Assembly: GCA_963966185.1 (NCBI GenBank)
Contig: CAWZYM010000024.1
Span: 1-64,000 of the forward strand
DNA: 64,000 bases
Direction of reading: 5' to 3'
From: Rhabditoides inermis
Lineage: Eukaryota; Nematoda; Chromadorea; Rhabditida; Rhabditidae
Positions 10,842 through 21,948 of this stretch are shown one piece after another (the stretch's first letter is position 1; every line of letters begins with the position of its first letter). The notes beneath the pieces are model-generated. The model made no database searches. It saw nothing but the letters and a program-made list of their open reading frames with translations, and was not told the origin of the DNA. A program made the translations under genes and the position numbers.

Positions 10842-12085
10842 GACTGATAGTTCCTCTCATTCGAGGGCAAAGTTATGATGAAACTCGAGTATTCCCTAAG
10901 GCGCCAAGTTTGATTACCAGCCGGGCCGCCAGGAATCGTGCGAGAGGCAGGGGGTAGAAAGAGAGAGAGGTGGGCAAGACTGATAGATCCTCTCATTCGA
11001 GGGCAAAGTTATGATGAAACTCGAGTATTCCCTAAGGCGCCAAGTTTGATTACCAGCCGGGCCGCCAGGAATTGTGCGAGAGGCAGGGGGTAGAAAGAGA
11101 GAGGTGGGCAAGACTGAGATCCTCTCATTCGAGGGCAAAGTTATGATGAAACTCGAGTATTCCCTAAGGCGCCAAGTTTGATTACCAGCCGGGCCGCCAG
11201 GAATCGTGCGAGAGGCAGGGGGTAGAAAGAGAGAGGTGGGCAAGACTGATAGATCCTCTCATTCGAAGGCAAAGTTATGATGAAACTCGAGTATTCCCTA
11301 AGGCGCCAAGTTTGATTACCAGCCGGGCCGCCAGGAATCGTGCGAGAGGCAGGGGGTAGAAAGAGAGAGGTGGGCAAGACTGATAGATCCTCTCATTCGA
11401 GGGCAAAGTTATGATGAAACTCGAGTATTCCCTAAGGCGCCAAGTTTGATTACCAGCCGGGCCGCCAGGAATCGTGCGAGAGGCAGGGGGTAGAAAGAGA
11501 GAGAGGTGGGCAAGACTGATAGATCCTCTCATTCGAGGGCAAAGTTATGATGAAACTCGAGTATTCCCTAAGGCGCCAAGTTTGATTACCAGCCGGGCCG
11601 CCAGGAATCGTGCGAGAGGCAGGGGGTAGAAAGAGAGAGAGGTGGGCAAGACTGATAGATCCTCTCATTCGAGGGCAAAGTTATGATGAAACTCGAGTAT
11701 TCCCTAAGGCGCCAAGTTTGATTACCAGCCGGGCCGCCAGGAATCGTGCGAGAGGCGGGGGGGGGGGGGGGTAGAGAGAGGTGGGCAAGACTGATAGATC
11801 CTCTCATTCGAGGGCAAAGTTATGATGAAACTCGAGAATTCCCTAAGGCGCCAAGTTTGATTACCAGCCGGGCCGCCAGGAATCGTGCGAGAGGCAGGGG
11901 GTAGAAAGAGAGAGGTGGGCAAGACTGATAGATCCTCTCATTCGAGGGCAAAGTTATGATGAAACTCGAGTATTCCCTAAGGCGCCAAGTTTGATTACCA
12001 GCTGGGCCGCCAGGAATCGTGCGAGAGGCAGGGGGTAGAAAGAGAGAGGTGGGCAAGACTGAGATCCTCTCATTCGAGGGCAAAG
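10739..12085 (+). repeat. Higher-order repeat, 1347-bp unit, copy 1
   Basis: Ten-monomer unit with markers GATAGTTCC, GGAATTGTG, ATTCGAAGGC, a G15 tract at 11757 and an EcoRI-bearing monomer. All recur at +1347, with the G tract one base shorter in copy 2. Confidence 0.85.
11757..11771 (+). repeat. G15 tract
   Basis: 15 G; its partner at +1347 bp (13104) has 14. Confidence 0.95.
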
Positions 12086-13432
12086 TTATGATGAAACTCG
12101 AGTATTCCCTAAGGCGCCAAGTTTGATTACCAGCCGGGCCGCCAGGAATCGTGCGAGAGGCAGGGGGTAGAAAGAGAGAGGTGGGCAAGACTGATAGTTC
12201 CTCTCATTCGAGGGCAAAGTTATGATGAAACTCGAGTATTCCCTAAGGCGCCAAGTTTGATTACCAGCCGGGCCGCCAGGAATCGTGCGAGAGGCAGGGG
12301 GTAGAAAGAGAGAGAGGTGGGCAAGACTGATAGATCCTCTCATTCGAGGGCAAAGTTATGATGAAACTCGAGTATTCCCTAAGGCGCCAAGTTTGATTAC
12401 CAGCCGGGCCGCCAGGAATTGTGCGAGAGGCAGGGGGTAGAAAGAGAGAGGTGGGCAAGACTGAGATCCTCTCATTCGAGGGCAAAGTTATGATGAAACT
12501 CGAGTATTCCCTAAGGCGCCAAGTTTGATTACCAGCCGGGCCGCCAGGAATCGTGCGAGAGGCAGGGGGTAGAAAGAGAGAGGTGGGCAAGACTGATAGA
12601 TCCTCTCATTCGAAGGCAAAGTTATGATGAAACTCGAGTATTCCCTAAGGCGCCAAGTTTGATTACCAGCCGGGCCGCCAGGAATCGTGCGAGAGGCAGG
12701 GGGTAGAAAGAGAGAGGTGGGCAAGACTGATAGATCCTCTCATTCGAGGGCAAAGTTATGATGAAACTCGAGTATTCCCTAAGGCGCCAAGTTTGATTAC
12801 CAGCCGGGCCGCCAGGAATCGTGCGAGAGGCAGGGGGTAGAAAGAGAGAGAGGTGGGCAAGACTGATAGATCCTCTCATTCGAGGGCAAAGTTATGATGA
12901 AACTCGAGTATTCCCTAAGGCGCCAAGTTTGATTACCAGCCGGGCCGCCAGGAATCGTGCGAGAGGCAGGGGGTAGAAAGAGAGAGAGGTGGGCAAGACT
13001 GATAGATCCTCTCATTCGAGGGCAAAGTTATGATGAAACTCGAGTATTCCCTAAGGCGCCAAGTTTGATTACCAGCCGGGCCGCCAGGAATCGTGCGAGA
13101 GGCGGGGGGGGGGGGGGTAGAGAGAGGTGGGCAAGACTGATAGATCCTCTCATTCGAGGGCAAAGTTATGATGAAACTCGAGAATTCCCTAAGGCGCCAA
13201 GTTTGATTACCAGCCGGGCCGCCAGGAATCGTGCGAGAGGCAGGGGGTAGAAAGAGAGAGGTGGGCAAGACTGATAGATCCTCTCATTCGAGGGCAAAGT
13301 TATGATGAAACTCGAGTATTCCCTAAGGCGCCAAGTTTGATTACCAGCCGGGCCGCCAGGAATCGTGCGAGAGGCAGGGGGTAGAGAGAGGTGGGCAAGA
13401 CTGAGATCCTCTCATTCGAGGGCAAAGTTATG
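12086..13432 (+). repeat. Higher-order repeat, 1347-bp unit, copy 2
   Basis: Second copy of the ten-monomer unit. The same markers occur at constant offset up to the G tract at 13104. The right limit is approximate because the sequence becomes less diagnostic there. Confidence 0.82.
13104..13117 (+). repeat. G14 tract
   Basis: 14 G; partner of the G15 tract at 11757. Confidence 0.95.
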
Positions 13433-14179
13433 ATGAAACTCGAGTATTCCATAAGGCGCCAAGTTTGATTACCAGCCGGGCCGCCAGGAATCGTGCGAGA
13501 GGCAGGGGGTAGAAAGAGAGAGGTGGGCAAGACTGATAGATCCTCTCATTCGAGGGCAAAGTTATGATGAAACTCGAGTATTCCCTAAGGCGCCAAGTTT
13601 GATTACCAGCCGGGCCGCCAGGAATCGTGCGAGAGGCAGGGGGTAGAAAGAGAGAGGTGGGCAAGACTGATAGATCCTCTCATTCGAGGGCAAAGTTATG
13701 ATGAAACTCGAGTATTCCCTAAGGCGCCAAGTTTGATTACCAGCCGGGCCGCCAGGAATCGTGCGAGAGGCAGGGGGTAGAAAGAGAGAGAGGTGGGCAA
13801 GACTGATAGATCCTCTCATTCGAGGGCAAAGTTATGATGAAACTCGAGTATTCCCTAAGGCGCCAAGTTTGATTACCAGCCGGGCCGCCAGGAATCGTGC
13901 GATAGGGAGGGGGTAGAAAGAGAGAGAGGTGGGCAAGACTGATAGATCCTCTCATTCGAGGGCAAAGTTATGATGAAACTCGAGTATTCCCTAAGGCACC
14001 AAGTTTGATTACCAGCCGGGCCGCCAGGAATCGTGCGAGAGGGAGGGGGTAGAAAGAGAGAGAGGTGGGCAAGACTGATAGATCCTCTCATTCGAGGGCA
14101 AAGTTATGATGAAACTCGAGTATTCCCTAAGGCGCAAAGTTTGATTACCAGCCGGGCCGCCAGGAATCGTGCGAGAGGC

Positions 14180-14193
14180 GGGGGGGGGGGGGG
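14180..14193 (+). repeat. G14 tract
   Basis: 14 G in a GGCGCAAAG monomer, the same monomer type as at 17820, 20251, 21330, 30771, 55271 and 63336. Confidence 0.95.
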
Positions 14194-14677
14194 TAGAGAG
14201 AGGTGGGCAAGACTGATAGATCCTCTCATTCGAGGGCAAAGTTATGATGAAACTCGAGAATTCCCTAAGGCGCCAAGTTTGATTACCAGCCGGGCCGCTA
14301 GGAATCGTGCGAGAGGCAGGGGGTAGAAAGAGAGAGGTGGGCAAGAATGTCAGATCCTCTCATTCCAGGGCAAAGTTATGATGAAACTCGAGTATTTCCT
14401 AAGGCGCCAAGTTTGATTACCAGCCGGGCCGCCAGGAATCGTGCGAGAGGCAGGGGGTAGAAAGAGAGAGAGGTGGGCAAGACTGATAGATCCTCTCATT
14501 CGAGGGCAAAGTTATGATGAAACTCGAGTATTCCCTAAGGCGCCAAGTTTGATTACCAGCCGGGCCGCCAGGAATCGTGCGAGAGGCAGGGGGTAGAGAG
14601 AGGTGGGCAAGACTGATAGATCCTCTCATTCGAGGGCAAAGTTATGATGAAACTCGAGAATTCCCTAAGGCGCCAAG

Positions 14678-16260
14678 TTTGATTACCATCCGGGCCGCCA
14701 GGAATCGTGCGAGAGGCAGGGGTAGAAAGAGAGAGGTGGGCAAGACTGATAGATCCATAGATCCTCTCATTCGAGGGCAAAGTTATGATGAAACTCGAGT
14801 ATTCCCTAAGGCGCCAAGATTGATTACCAGCCGGGCCGCCAGGAATCGTGCGAGAGGCAGGGGGTAGAAAGAGAGAGGTGGGCAAGACTGAGATCCTCTC
14901 ATTCGAGGACAAAGTTATGATGAAACTCGAGTATTCCCTAAGGCGCCAAGTTTGATTACCAGCCGGGCCGCCAGGAATCGTGCGAGAGGCAGGGGGTAGA
15001 AAGAGAGAGAGGTGGGCAAGACTGATAGATCCTCTCATTCGAGGGCAAAGTTATTATGAAACTCGAGTATTCCCTAAGGCGCCAAGTTTGATTACCAGCC
15101 GGGCCGCCAGGAATCGTGCGAGAGGCAGGGGGTAGAAAGAGAGAGGTGGGCAAGACTGATAGATCCTCTCATTCGAGGGCAAAGTTATGATGAAACTCGA
15201 GTATTCCCTAAGGCGCCAAGTTTGATTACCAGCCGGGCCGCCAGGAATCGTGCGAGAGGCAGGGGGTAGAAAGAGAGAGGTGGGCAAGACTGATAGATCC
15301 TCTCATTCGAGGGCAAAGTTATGATGAAACTCGAGTATTCCCTAAGGCGCCAAGTTTGATTACCAGCCGGGCCGCCAGGAATCGTGCGAGATGCAGGGGT
15401 AGAAAGAGAGAGGTGGGCAAGACTGATAGATCCTCTCATTCGAGGGCAAAGTTATGATGAAACTCGAGTATTCCCTAAGGCGCCAAGTTTGATTACCAGC
15501 CGGGCCGCCAGGAATCGTGCGAGAGGCAGGGGGTAGAAAGAGAGAGGTGGGCAAGACTGATAGATCTTTCATTCGAGGGCAAAGTTATGATAAAACTCGA
15601 GTATTCCCTAAGGCGCCAAGTTTGATAACCAGCCGGGCCGCCAGGAATCGTGCGAGAGGCAGGGGGTAGAAAGAGAGAGAGGTGAGCAAGACTGATAGAT
15701 CCTCTCATTCGAGGGCAAAGTTATGATGAAACTCGAGTATTCCCTAAGGCGCCAAGTTTGATTACCAGCCGGGCCGCCAGGAATCGTGCGAGAGGCAGGG
15801 AGTAGAAAGAGAGAGAGGTGGGCAAGACTGATAGATCCTCTCATTCGAGGGCAAAGTTATGATGAAACTCGAGTATTCCCTAAGGCGCCAAGTGTGATTA
15901 CCAGCCGGGCCGCCAGGAATCGTGCGAGAGGCAGGGGGTAGAAAGAGAGAGGTGGGCAAGACTGAGATCCTCTCATTCGAGGGCAAAGTTATGATGAAAC
16001 TCGAGTATTCCATAAGGCGCCAAGTTTGATTACCAGCCGGGCCGCCAGGAATCGTGCGAGAGGCAGGGGGTAGAAAGAGAGAGGTGGGCAAGACTGATAG
16101 ATCCTCTCATTCGAGGGCAAAGTTATGATGAAACTCGAGTATTCCCTAAGGCGCCAAGTTTGATTACCAGCCGGGCCGCCAGGAATCGTGCGAGAGGCAG
16201 GGGGTAGAAAGAGAGAGAGGTGGGCAAGACTGATAGATCCTCTCATTCGAGGGCAAAGTT
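14678..16260 (+). repeat. Block duplicated three times (15-kb copy)
   Basis: Distinct markers TAGATCTTTCATTCG (near 15565), GCGAGATGCAGGGG, AAGTTATTATG, GGTGAGCAAG, GGGAGTAGAAAG and CAAGTGTGATT recur in the same order at +7701 bp (22379 onward) and again at +9440 bp from there (31819 onward). This copy is not preceded by the foldback element; the other two are. Confidence 0.85.
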
Positions 16261-16470
16261 ATGATGAAACTCGAGTATTCCCTAAGGCGCCAAGTTTGAT
16301 TACCAGCCGGGCCGCCAGGAATCGTGCGAGAGGCAGGGGGTAGAAAGAGAGAGAGGTGGGCAAGACTGATAGATCCTCTCATTCGAGGGCAAAGTTATGA
16401 TGAAACTCGAGTATTCCCTAAGGCGCCAAGTTTGATTACCAGCCGGGCCGCCAGGAATCGTGCGAGAGGC

Positions 16471-16485
16471 GGGGGGGGGGGGGGG
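16471..16485 (+). repeat. G15 tract
   Basis: 15 G; its partner at 18905 has 12, and the unit offset changes by the same 3 bp. Confidence 0.95.
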
Positions 16486-17770
16486 TAGAGAGAGGTGGGC
16501 AAGACTGATAGATCCTCTCATTCGAGGGCAAAGTTATGATGAAACTCGAGAATTCCCTAAGGCGCCAAGTTTGATTACCAGCCGGGCCGCCAGGAATCGT
16601 GCGAGAGGCAGGGGGTAGAAAGAGAGAGGTGGGCAAGACTGATAGATCCTCTCATTCGAGGGCAAAGTTATGATGAAACTCGAGTATTTTCTAAGGGGCC
16701 AAGTTTGATTACCAGCCGGGCCGCCAGGAATCGTGCGAGAGGCAGGGGGTAGAAAGAGAGAGGTGGGCAAGACTGATAGATCCTCTCATTCGAGGGCAAA
16801 GTTATGATGAAACTCGAGTATTCCCTAAGGCGCCAAGTTTGATTACCAGCCGGGCCGCCAGGAATCGTTCGAGAGGCAGGGGGTAGAAAGAGAGAGGTGG
16901 GCAAGACTGATAGATCCTCTCATTCGAGGGCAAAGTTATGATGAAACTCGAGTATTCCCTAAGGCGCCAAGTTTGATTACCAGCCGGGCCGCCAGGAATC
17001 GTGCGAGAGGCAGGGGGTAGAAAGAGAGAGGTGGGCAAGACTGAGATCCTCTCATTCGAGGGCAAAGTTATGATGAAACTCGAGTATTCCGTAAGGCGCC
17101 AAGTTTGATTACCAGCCGGGCCGCCAGGAATCGTGCGAGAGGCAGGGGGTAGAAAGAGAGAGGTGGGCAAGACTGATAGATCCTCTCATTCGAGGGCAAA
17201 GTTATGATGAAACTCGAGTATTCCCTAAGGCGCCAAGTTTGATTACCAGCCGGGCCGCCAGGAATCGTGCGAGAGGCAGGGGGTAGAAAGAGAGAGGTGG
17301 GCAAGACTGATAGATCCTCTCATTCGAGGGCAAAGTTATGATGAAACTCGAGTATTCCCTAAGGCGCCAAGTTTGATTACCAGCCGGGCCGCCAGGAATC
17401 GTGCGAGAGGCAGGGGGTAGAAAGAGAGAGAGGTGGGCAAGACTGATAGATCCTCTCATTCGAGGGCAAAGTTATCATGAAACTCGAGTATTCCCTAAGG
17501 CGCCAAGTTTGATTACCAGCCGGGCCGCCAGGAATCGTGCGAGAGGGAGGGGGTAGAAAGAGAGAGAGGTGGGCAAGACTGATAGATCCTCTCATTCGAG
17601 GGCAAAGTTATGATGAAACTCGAGTATTCCCTAAGGCGCCAAGTTTGATTACCAGCCGGGCCGCCAGGAATCGTGCGAGAGGGAGGGGGTAGAAAGAGAG
17701 AGAGGTGGGCAAGACTGATAGATCCTCTCATTCGAGGGCAAAGTTATGATGAAACTCGAGTATTCCCTAA

Positions 17771-18045
17771 GGCGCAAAGTTTGATTACCAGCCGGGCCGC
17801 CAGGAATCGTGCGAGAGGCGGGGGGGGGGGGGGGGGTAGAGAGAGGTGGGCAAGACTGATAGATCCTCTCATTCGAGGGCAAAGTTATGATGAAACTCGA
17901 GAATTCCCTAAGGCGCCAAGTTTGATTACCAGCCGGGCCGCCAGGAATCGTGCGAGAGGCAGGGGGTAGAAAGAGAGAGGTGGGAAAGAATGTCAGATCC
18001 TCTCATTCCAGGGCAAAGTTATGATGAAACTCGAGTATTTCCTAA
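17771..18045 (+). repeat. Paralogous empty site of the foldback element
   Basis: Two adjacent monomers. The left one has GGCGCAAAG, a G tract, TAGAGAGAGG and CGAGAATTCCCTA. The right one has AGGCGCCAAG, GTGGGAAAGAATGTCAG, CATTCCAGGG and GTATTTCCTAAGG. The same two monomer types flank the element at 21414 and 30856, but here they join directly between 17910 and 17911. The flanking bases are all accounted for: CCCTA plus AGGCGCC. This gives the unoccupied state of the target in the same array. Confidence 0.85.
17820..17836 (+). repeat. G17 tract
   Basis: 17 G; its partner at 20251 has 10. It belongs to the empty-site paralogue of the foldback element. Confidence 0.95.
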
Positions 18046-18904
18046 GGCGCCAAGTTTGATTACCAGCCGGGCCGCCAGGAATCGTGCGAGAGGCAGGGGG
18101 TAGAAAGAGAGAGAGGTGGGCAAGACTGATAGATCCTCTCATTCGAGGGCAAAGTTATGATGAAACTCGAGTATTCCCTAAGGCGCCAAGTTTGATTACC
18201 AGCCGGGCCGCCAGGAATCGTGCGAGAGGCAGGGGGTAGAGAGAGGTGGGCAAGACTGATAGATCCTCTCATTCGAGGGCAAAGTTATGATGAAACTCGA
18301 GAATTCCCTAAGGCGCCAAGTTTGATTACCATCCGGGCCGCCAGGAATCGTGCGAGAGGCAGGGGTAGAAAGAGAGAGGTGGGCAAGACTGATAGATCCA
18401 TAGATCCTCTCATTCGAGGGCAAAGTTATGATGAAACTCGAGTATTCCCTAAGGCGCCAAGATTGATTACCAGCCGGGCCGCCAGGAATCGTGCGAGAGG
18501 CAGGGGTAGAAAGAGAGAGGTGGGCAAGACTGAGATCCTCTCATTCGAGGACAAAGTTATGATGAAACTCGAGTATTCCCTAAGGCGCCAAGTTTGATTA
18601 CCAGCCGGGCCGCCAGGAATCGTGCGAGAGGCAGGGGGTAGAAAGAGAGAGAGGTGGGCAAGACTGATAGATCCTCTCATTCGAGGGCAAAGTTATGATG
18701 AAACTCGAGTATTCCCTAAGGCGCCAAGTTTGATTACCAGCCGGGCCGCCAGGAATCGTGCGAGAGGCAGGGGGTAGAAAGAGAGAGAGGTGGGCAAGAC
18801 TGATAGATCCTCTCATTCGAGGGCAAAGTTATGATGAAACTCGAGTATTCCCTAAGGCGCCAAGTTTGATTACCAGCCGGGCCGCCAGGAATCGTGCGAG
18901 AGGC

Positions 18905-18916
18905 GGGGGGGGGGGG
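18905..18916 (+). repeat. G12 tract
   Basis: 12 G; partner of 16471. Confidence 0.95.
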
Positions 18917-20250
18917 TAGAGAGAGGTGGGCAAGACTGATAGATCCTCTCATTCGAGGGCAAAGTTATGATGAAACTCGAGAATTCCCTAAGGCGCCAAG
19001 TTTGATTACCAGCCGGGCCGCCAGGAATCGTGCGAGAGGCAGGGGGTAGAAAGAGAGAGGTGGGCAAGACTGATAGATCCTCTCATTCGAGGGCAAAGTT
19101 ATGATGAAACTCGAGTATTTTCTAAGGGGCCAAGTTTGATTACCAGCCGGGCCGCCAGGAATCGTGCGAGAGGCAGGGGGTAGAAAGAGAGAGGTGGGCA
19201 AGACTGATAGATCCTCTCATTCGAGGGCAAAGTTATGATGAAACTCGAGTATTCCCTAAGGCGCCAAGTTTGATTACCAGCCGGGCCGCCAGGAATCGTT
19301 CGAGAGGCAGGGGGTAGAAAGAGAGAGGTGGGCAAGACTGATAGATCCTCTCATTCGAGGGCAAAGTTATGATGAAACTCGAGTATTCCCTAAGGCGCCA
19401 AGTTTGATTACCAGCCGGGCCGCCAGGAATCGTGCGAGAGGCAGGGGGTAGAAAGAGAGAGGTGGGCAAGACTGAGATCCTCTCATTCGAGGGCAAAGTT
19501 ATGATGAAACTCGAGTATTCCGTAAGGCGCCAAGTTTGATTACCAGCCGGGCCGCCAGGAATCGTGCGAGAGGCAGGGGGTAGAAAGAGAGAGGTGGGCA
19601 AGACTGATAGATCCTCTCATTCGAGGGCAAAGTTATGATGAAACTCGAGTATTCCCTAAGGCGCCAAGTTTGATTACCAGCCGGGCCGCCAGGAATCGTG
19701 CGAGAGGCAGGGGGTAGAAAGAGAGAGGTGGGCAAGACTGATAGATCCTCTCATTCGAGGGCAAAGTTATGATGAAACTCGAGTATTCCCTAAGGCGCCA
19801 AGTTTGATTACCAGCCGGGCCGCCAGGAATCGTGCGAGAGGCAGGGGGTAGAAAGAGAGAGAGGTGGGCAAGACTGATAGATCCTCTCATTCGAGGGCAA
19901 AGTTATCATGAAACTCGAGTATTCCCTAAGGCGCCAAGTTTGATTACCAGCCGGGCCGCCAGGAATCGTGCGAGAGGGAGGGGGTAGAAAGAGAGAGAGG
20001 TGGGCAAGACTGATAGATCCTCTCATTCGAGGGCAAAGTTATGATGAAACTCGAGTATTCCCTAAGGCGCCAAGTTTGATTACCAGCCGGGCCGCCAGGA
20101 ATCGTGCGAGAGGGAGGGGGTAGAAAGAGAGAGAGGTGGGCAAGACTGATAGATCCTCTCATTCGAGGGCAAAGTTATGATGAAACTCGAGTATTCCCTA
20201 AGGCGCAAAGTTTGATTACCAGCCGGGCCGCCAGGAATCGTGCGAGAGGC

Positions 20251-20260
20251 GGGGGGGGGG
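20251..20260 (+). repeat. G10 tract
   Basis: 10 G; partner of 17820. Confidence 0.95.
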
Positions 20261-20520
20261 TAGAGAGAGGTGGGCAAGACTGATAGATCCTCTCATTCGA
20301 GGGCAAAGTTATGATGAAACTCGAGAATTCCCTAAGGCGCCAAGTTTGATTACCAGCCGGGCCGCCAGGAATCGTGCGAGAGGCAGGGGGTAGAAAGAGA
20401 GAGAGGTGGGCAAGACTGATAGATCCTCTCATTCGAGGGCAAAGTTATGATGAAACTCGAGTATTCCTTAAGGCGCCAAGTTTGATTACCAGCCGGGCCG
20501 CCAGGAATCGTGCGAGAGGC

Positions 20521-20530
20521 GGGGGGGGGG
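20521..20530 (+). repeat. G10 tract
   Basis: 10 G, two monomers after the previous tract, in a monomer that keeps TATTCC where most G-tract monomers have the EcoRI variant GAATTCC. Confidence 0.95.
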
Positions 20531-21329
20531 TAGAGAGAGGTGGGCAAGACTGATAGATCCTCTCATTCGAGGGCAAAGTTATGATGAAACTCGAGTATTC
20601 CCTAAGGCGCCAAGTTTGATTACCAGCCGGGCCGCCAGGAATCGTGCGAGAGGCAGGGGGTAGAAAGAGAGAGAGGTGGGCAAGACTGATAGATCCTCTC
20701 ATTCGAGGGCAAAGTTATTATGAAACTCGAGTATTCCCTAAGGCGCCAAGTTTGATTACCAGCCGGGCCGCCAGGAATCGTGCGAGAGGCAGGGAATAGA
20801 AAGAGAGAGGTGGGCAAGACTGATAGATCCTCTCATTCGAGGGCAAAGTTATGATGAAACTCGAGTATTCCCTAAGGCGCCAAGTTTGATTACCAGCCGG
20901 GCCGCCAGGAATCGTGCGAGAGGCAGGGGGTAGAAAGAGAGAGGTGGGCAAGACTGATAGATCCTCTCATTCGAGGGCAAAGTTATGATGAAACTCGAGT
21001 ATTCCCTAAGGCGCCAAGTTTGATTACCAGCCGGGCCGCCAGGAATCGTGCGAGAGGGAGGGGGTAGAAAGAGAGAGAGGTGGGCAAGACTGATAGATCC
21101 TCTCATTCGAGGGCAAAGTTATGATGAAACTCGAGTATTCCCTAAGGCGCCAATTTTGTTACCAGCCGGGCCGCCAGGAATCGTGCGAGAGGGAGGGGGT
21201 AGAAAGAGAGAGAGGTGGGCAAGACTGATAGATCCTCTCATTCGAGGGCAAAGTTATGATGAAACTCGAGTATTCCCTAAGGCGCAAAGTTTGATTACCA
21301 GCCGGGCCGCCAGGAATCGTGCGAGAGGC

Positions 21330-21339
21330 GGGGGGGGGG
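21330..21339 (+). repeat. G10 tract next to element copy 1
   Basis: 10 G in the monomer into which the element is inserted; its partner at 30771 has 11. Confidence 0.95.
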
Positions 21340-21518
21340 TAGAGAGAGGTGGGCAAGAATGATAGATCCTCTCATTCGAGGGCAAAGTTATGATGAAACT
21401 CGAGAATTCCCTAACAAGCAAATAGCAACAGGTCACCCCCCACAACTCGCTATGTTTTAATGGATTCTTGTAGACATGCCCTATACCAAGCCCTAGCCGA
21501 AATTAAAAATCTCGGAGA

Positions 21519-21550
21519 GCACCGGAAGTGTCTTAATTAAGCACCGGAAG
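21519..21550 (+). repeat. 10-bp direct repeat bracketing a 12-bp spacer in the left arm
   Basis: GCACCGGAAG occurs at 21519-21528 and 21541-21550, separated by TGTCTTAATTAA. The right arm has a single GCACCGGAAG, so this is a left-arm-specific 22-bp gain. It is present identically in the second copy at 30961-30992. Confidence 0.9.
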
Positions 21551-21564
21551 TTCACGAGCATTTC

Positions 21565-21589
21565 CATGCGCGATAGGTCATTGCGCATG
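21565..21589 (+). repeat. Small internal stem-loop in the left arm
   Basis: CATGCGC and GCGCATG form a perfect 7-bp stem around an 11-base loop. The matching stem-loop in the right arm is at 22081-22105, so each arm can fold on itself as well as onto the other arm. Confidence 0.75.
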
Positions 21590-21617
21590 AGATCCCGAAA
21601 TGCGGACAGTGAAACAA

Positions 21618-21692
21618 CGGTTGGGCGGCCTAGTGGCTAGTGTGCCAACTCGGAACTAGTGATGACCAAGGTACGGTCCCCGTGGGTGCAAA
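21618..21692 (+). promoter_or_regulatory. tRNA-like pol III promoter-like segment, left arm
   Basis: GGCCTAGTGGCTAG resembles an A-box region (compare GGTCTAGTGGTTAG of Glu-type tRNAs). It is followed by GGTACGGTCCC at 21670-21680, which matches the B-box consensus GGTTCGANTCC at 8 of 11 positions, counting N. Placing the A-box GG at tRNA position 10 puts the B-box within one base of its expected position 52. The acceptor and D stems do not pair convincingly, so this is at best a degenerate, SINE-like head and not a tRNA gene. It points toward the loop. Inference: transcription from it would read into the opposite arm and give a hairpin RNA. Confidence 0.35.
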
Positions 21693-21722
21693 GCCTTTTG
21701 CTAAATTTGAAACACATTTTTT

Positions 21723-21948
21723 CGAGAGAAAAAAACACAAGTATAGGATCATATATAAAAAAAAAATCGTTTTTAGAAGTTATTTGAGTTATTTGAAGGC
21801 CTTCCTGTGCTTCATTTGGAAGATTGACGACAGAATGACTTATTCTCTCGCTTCGCAGTCGATTTATATTCTAATAGTGCTAGTAAAGAAACCAATTGAA
21901 GATCAAAATTCACTCATTCTTTATTTCTGATGTGAGGACTTGCGATGC
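21723..21948. other. AT-rich non-coding loop of element copy 1
   Basis: The single-copy centre between the arms. It has two A runs (seven A near 21729, ten A near 21756) and no recognisable domain. A short open frame crosses it, but the A run that it reads through is ten bases here and eight in copy 2, which shifts the frame. I take it as non-coding. Confidence 0.7.

Larger units (their letters stand above)
16300..18733 (+). repeat. Higher-order repeat, ~2.43-kb unit, copy 1
   Basis: Contains the rare marker GTATTTTCTAAGGGGCC (16685), AATCGTTCGAG, GTATTCCGTAAGG, AGTTATCATG and GGCGCAAAG, all repeated downstream. The offset is 2434 bp before the first G tract and 2431 bp after it, exactly explained by G15 versus G12. 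Confidence 0.87.
18734..20347 (+). repeat. Higher-order repeat, ~2.43-kb unit, copy 2 (partial)
   Basis: Repeats the markers of 16300-17916 in order. Its second G tract is G10 where copy 1 has G17. Downstream the two copies separate: copy 1 continues into a GGGAAAGAATGTCAG monomer, copy 2 into other monomers. Confidence 0.85.
1..21413 (+). repeat. Satellite block 1: ~134-bp tandem monomers
   Basis: Head-to-tail copies of one monomer, all in the same orientation, with no gap or unrelated sequence. Taking GGCGCC as monomer start, the order of landmarks is: GGCGCCAAGTTTGATTACC; a GC-rich part (CCGGGCCGCC); a purine-rich part (about monomer positions 40-78, including G5 and a GA run); CAAGACTGATAGATCC; CTCTCATTCGAGGGC; a TTATGATGAAA segment; an XhoI site (CTCGAG); and TATTCCCTAA. 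The basic form is 134 bp. Recurrent length forms are 136 bp (one extra GA), 132 bp (ACTGAGATCC for ACTGATAGATCC), 130 bp or so (GTAGAGAGAGG) and about 141-142 bp (a repeated TAGATCCA). The block begins inside a monomer, so the array extends upstream of the window. It holds several nested higher-order repeats listed separately. No gene is seen in it: open frames cross monomer boundaries and change frame whenever monomer length is not a multiple of three. Confidence 0.98.
21414..21722 (+). repeat. Left inverted arm, element copy 1
   Basis: Pairs with 21949-22234 on the opposite strand. Key shared stretches are ACAAGCAAAT at the tip, CAACAGGTCACCCCCCAC, CTCGGAGAGCACCGGAAG, CATTTCCATGCGCGATAGG, GGCCTAGTGGCTAGTGTGC and GATGACCAAGGTACGGTCCC. 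It differs from the right arm mainly by transitions and by a 22-bp insertion at 21529-21550. Confidence 0.9.

Noticed and set aside
21618..21692. Functional tRNA gene
   Set aside because: Only box-like motifs fit. Acceptor and D stems do not pair and no clear anticodon arm can be drawn.
21640..21930. Open frame across the loop of element copy 1, with a Lys-rich N-terminal half and a hydrophobic C-terminal half
   Set aside because: It starts in the inverted arm and reads through an A run that is ten bases here and eight in copy 2, so the upstream frame differs between two nearly identical copies. No domain is recognisable.
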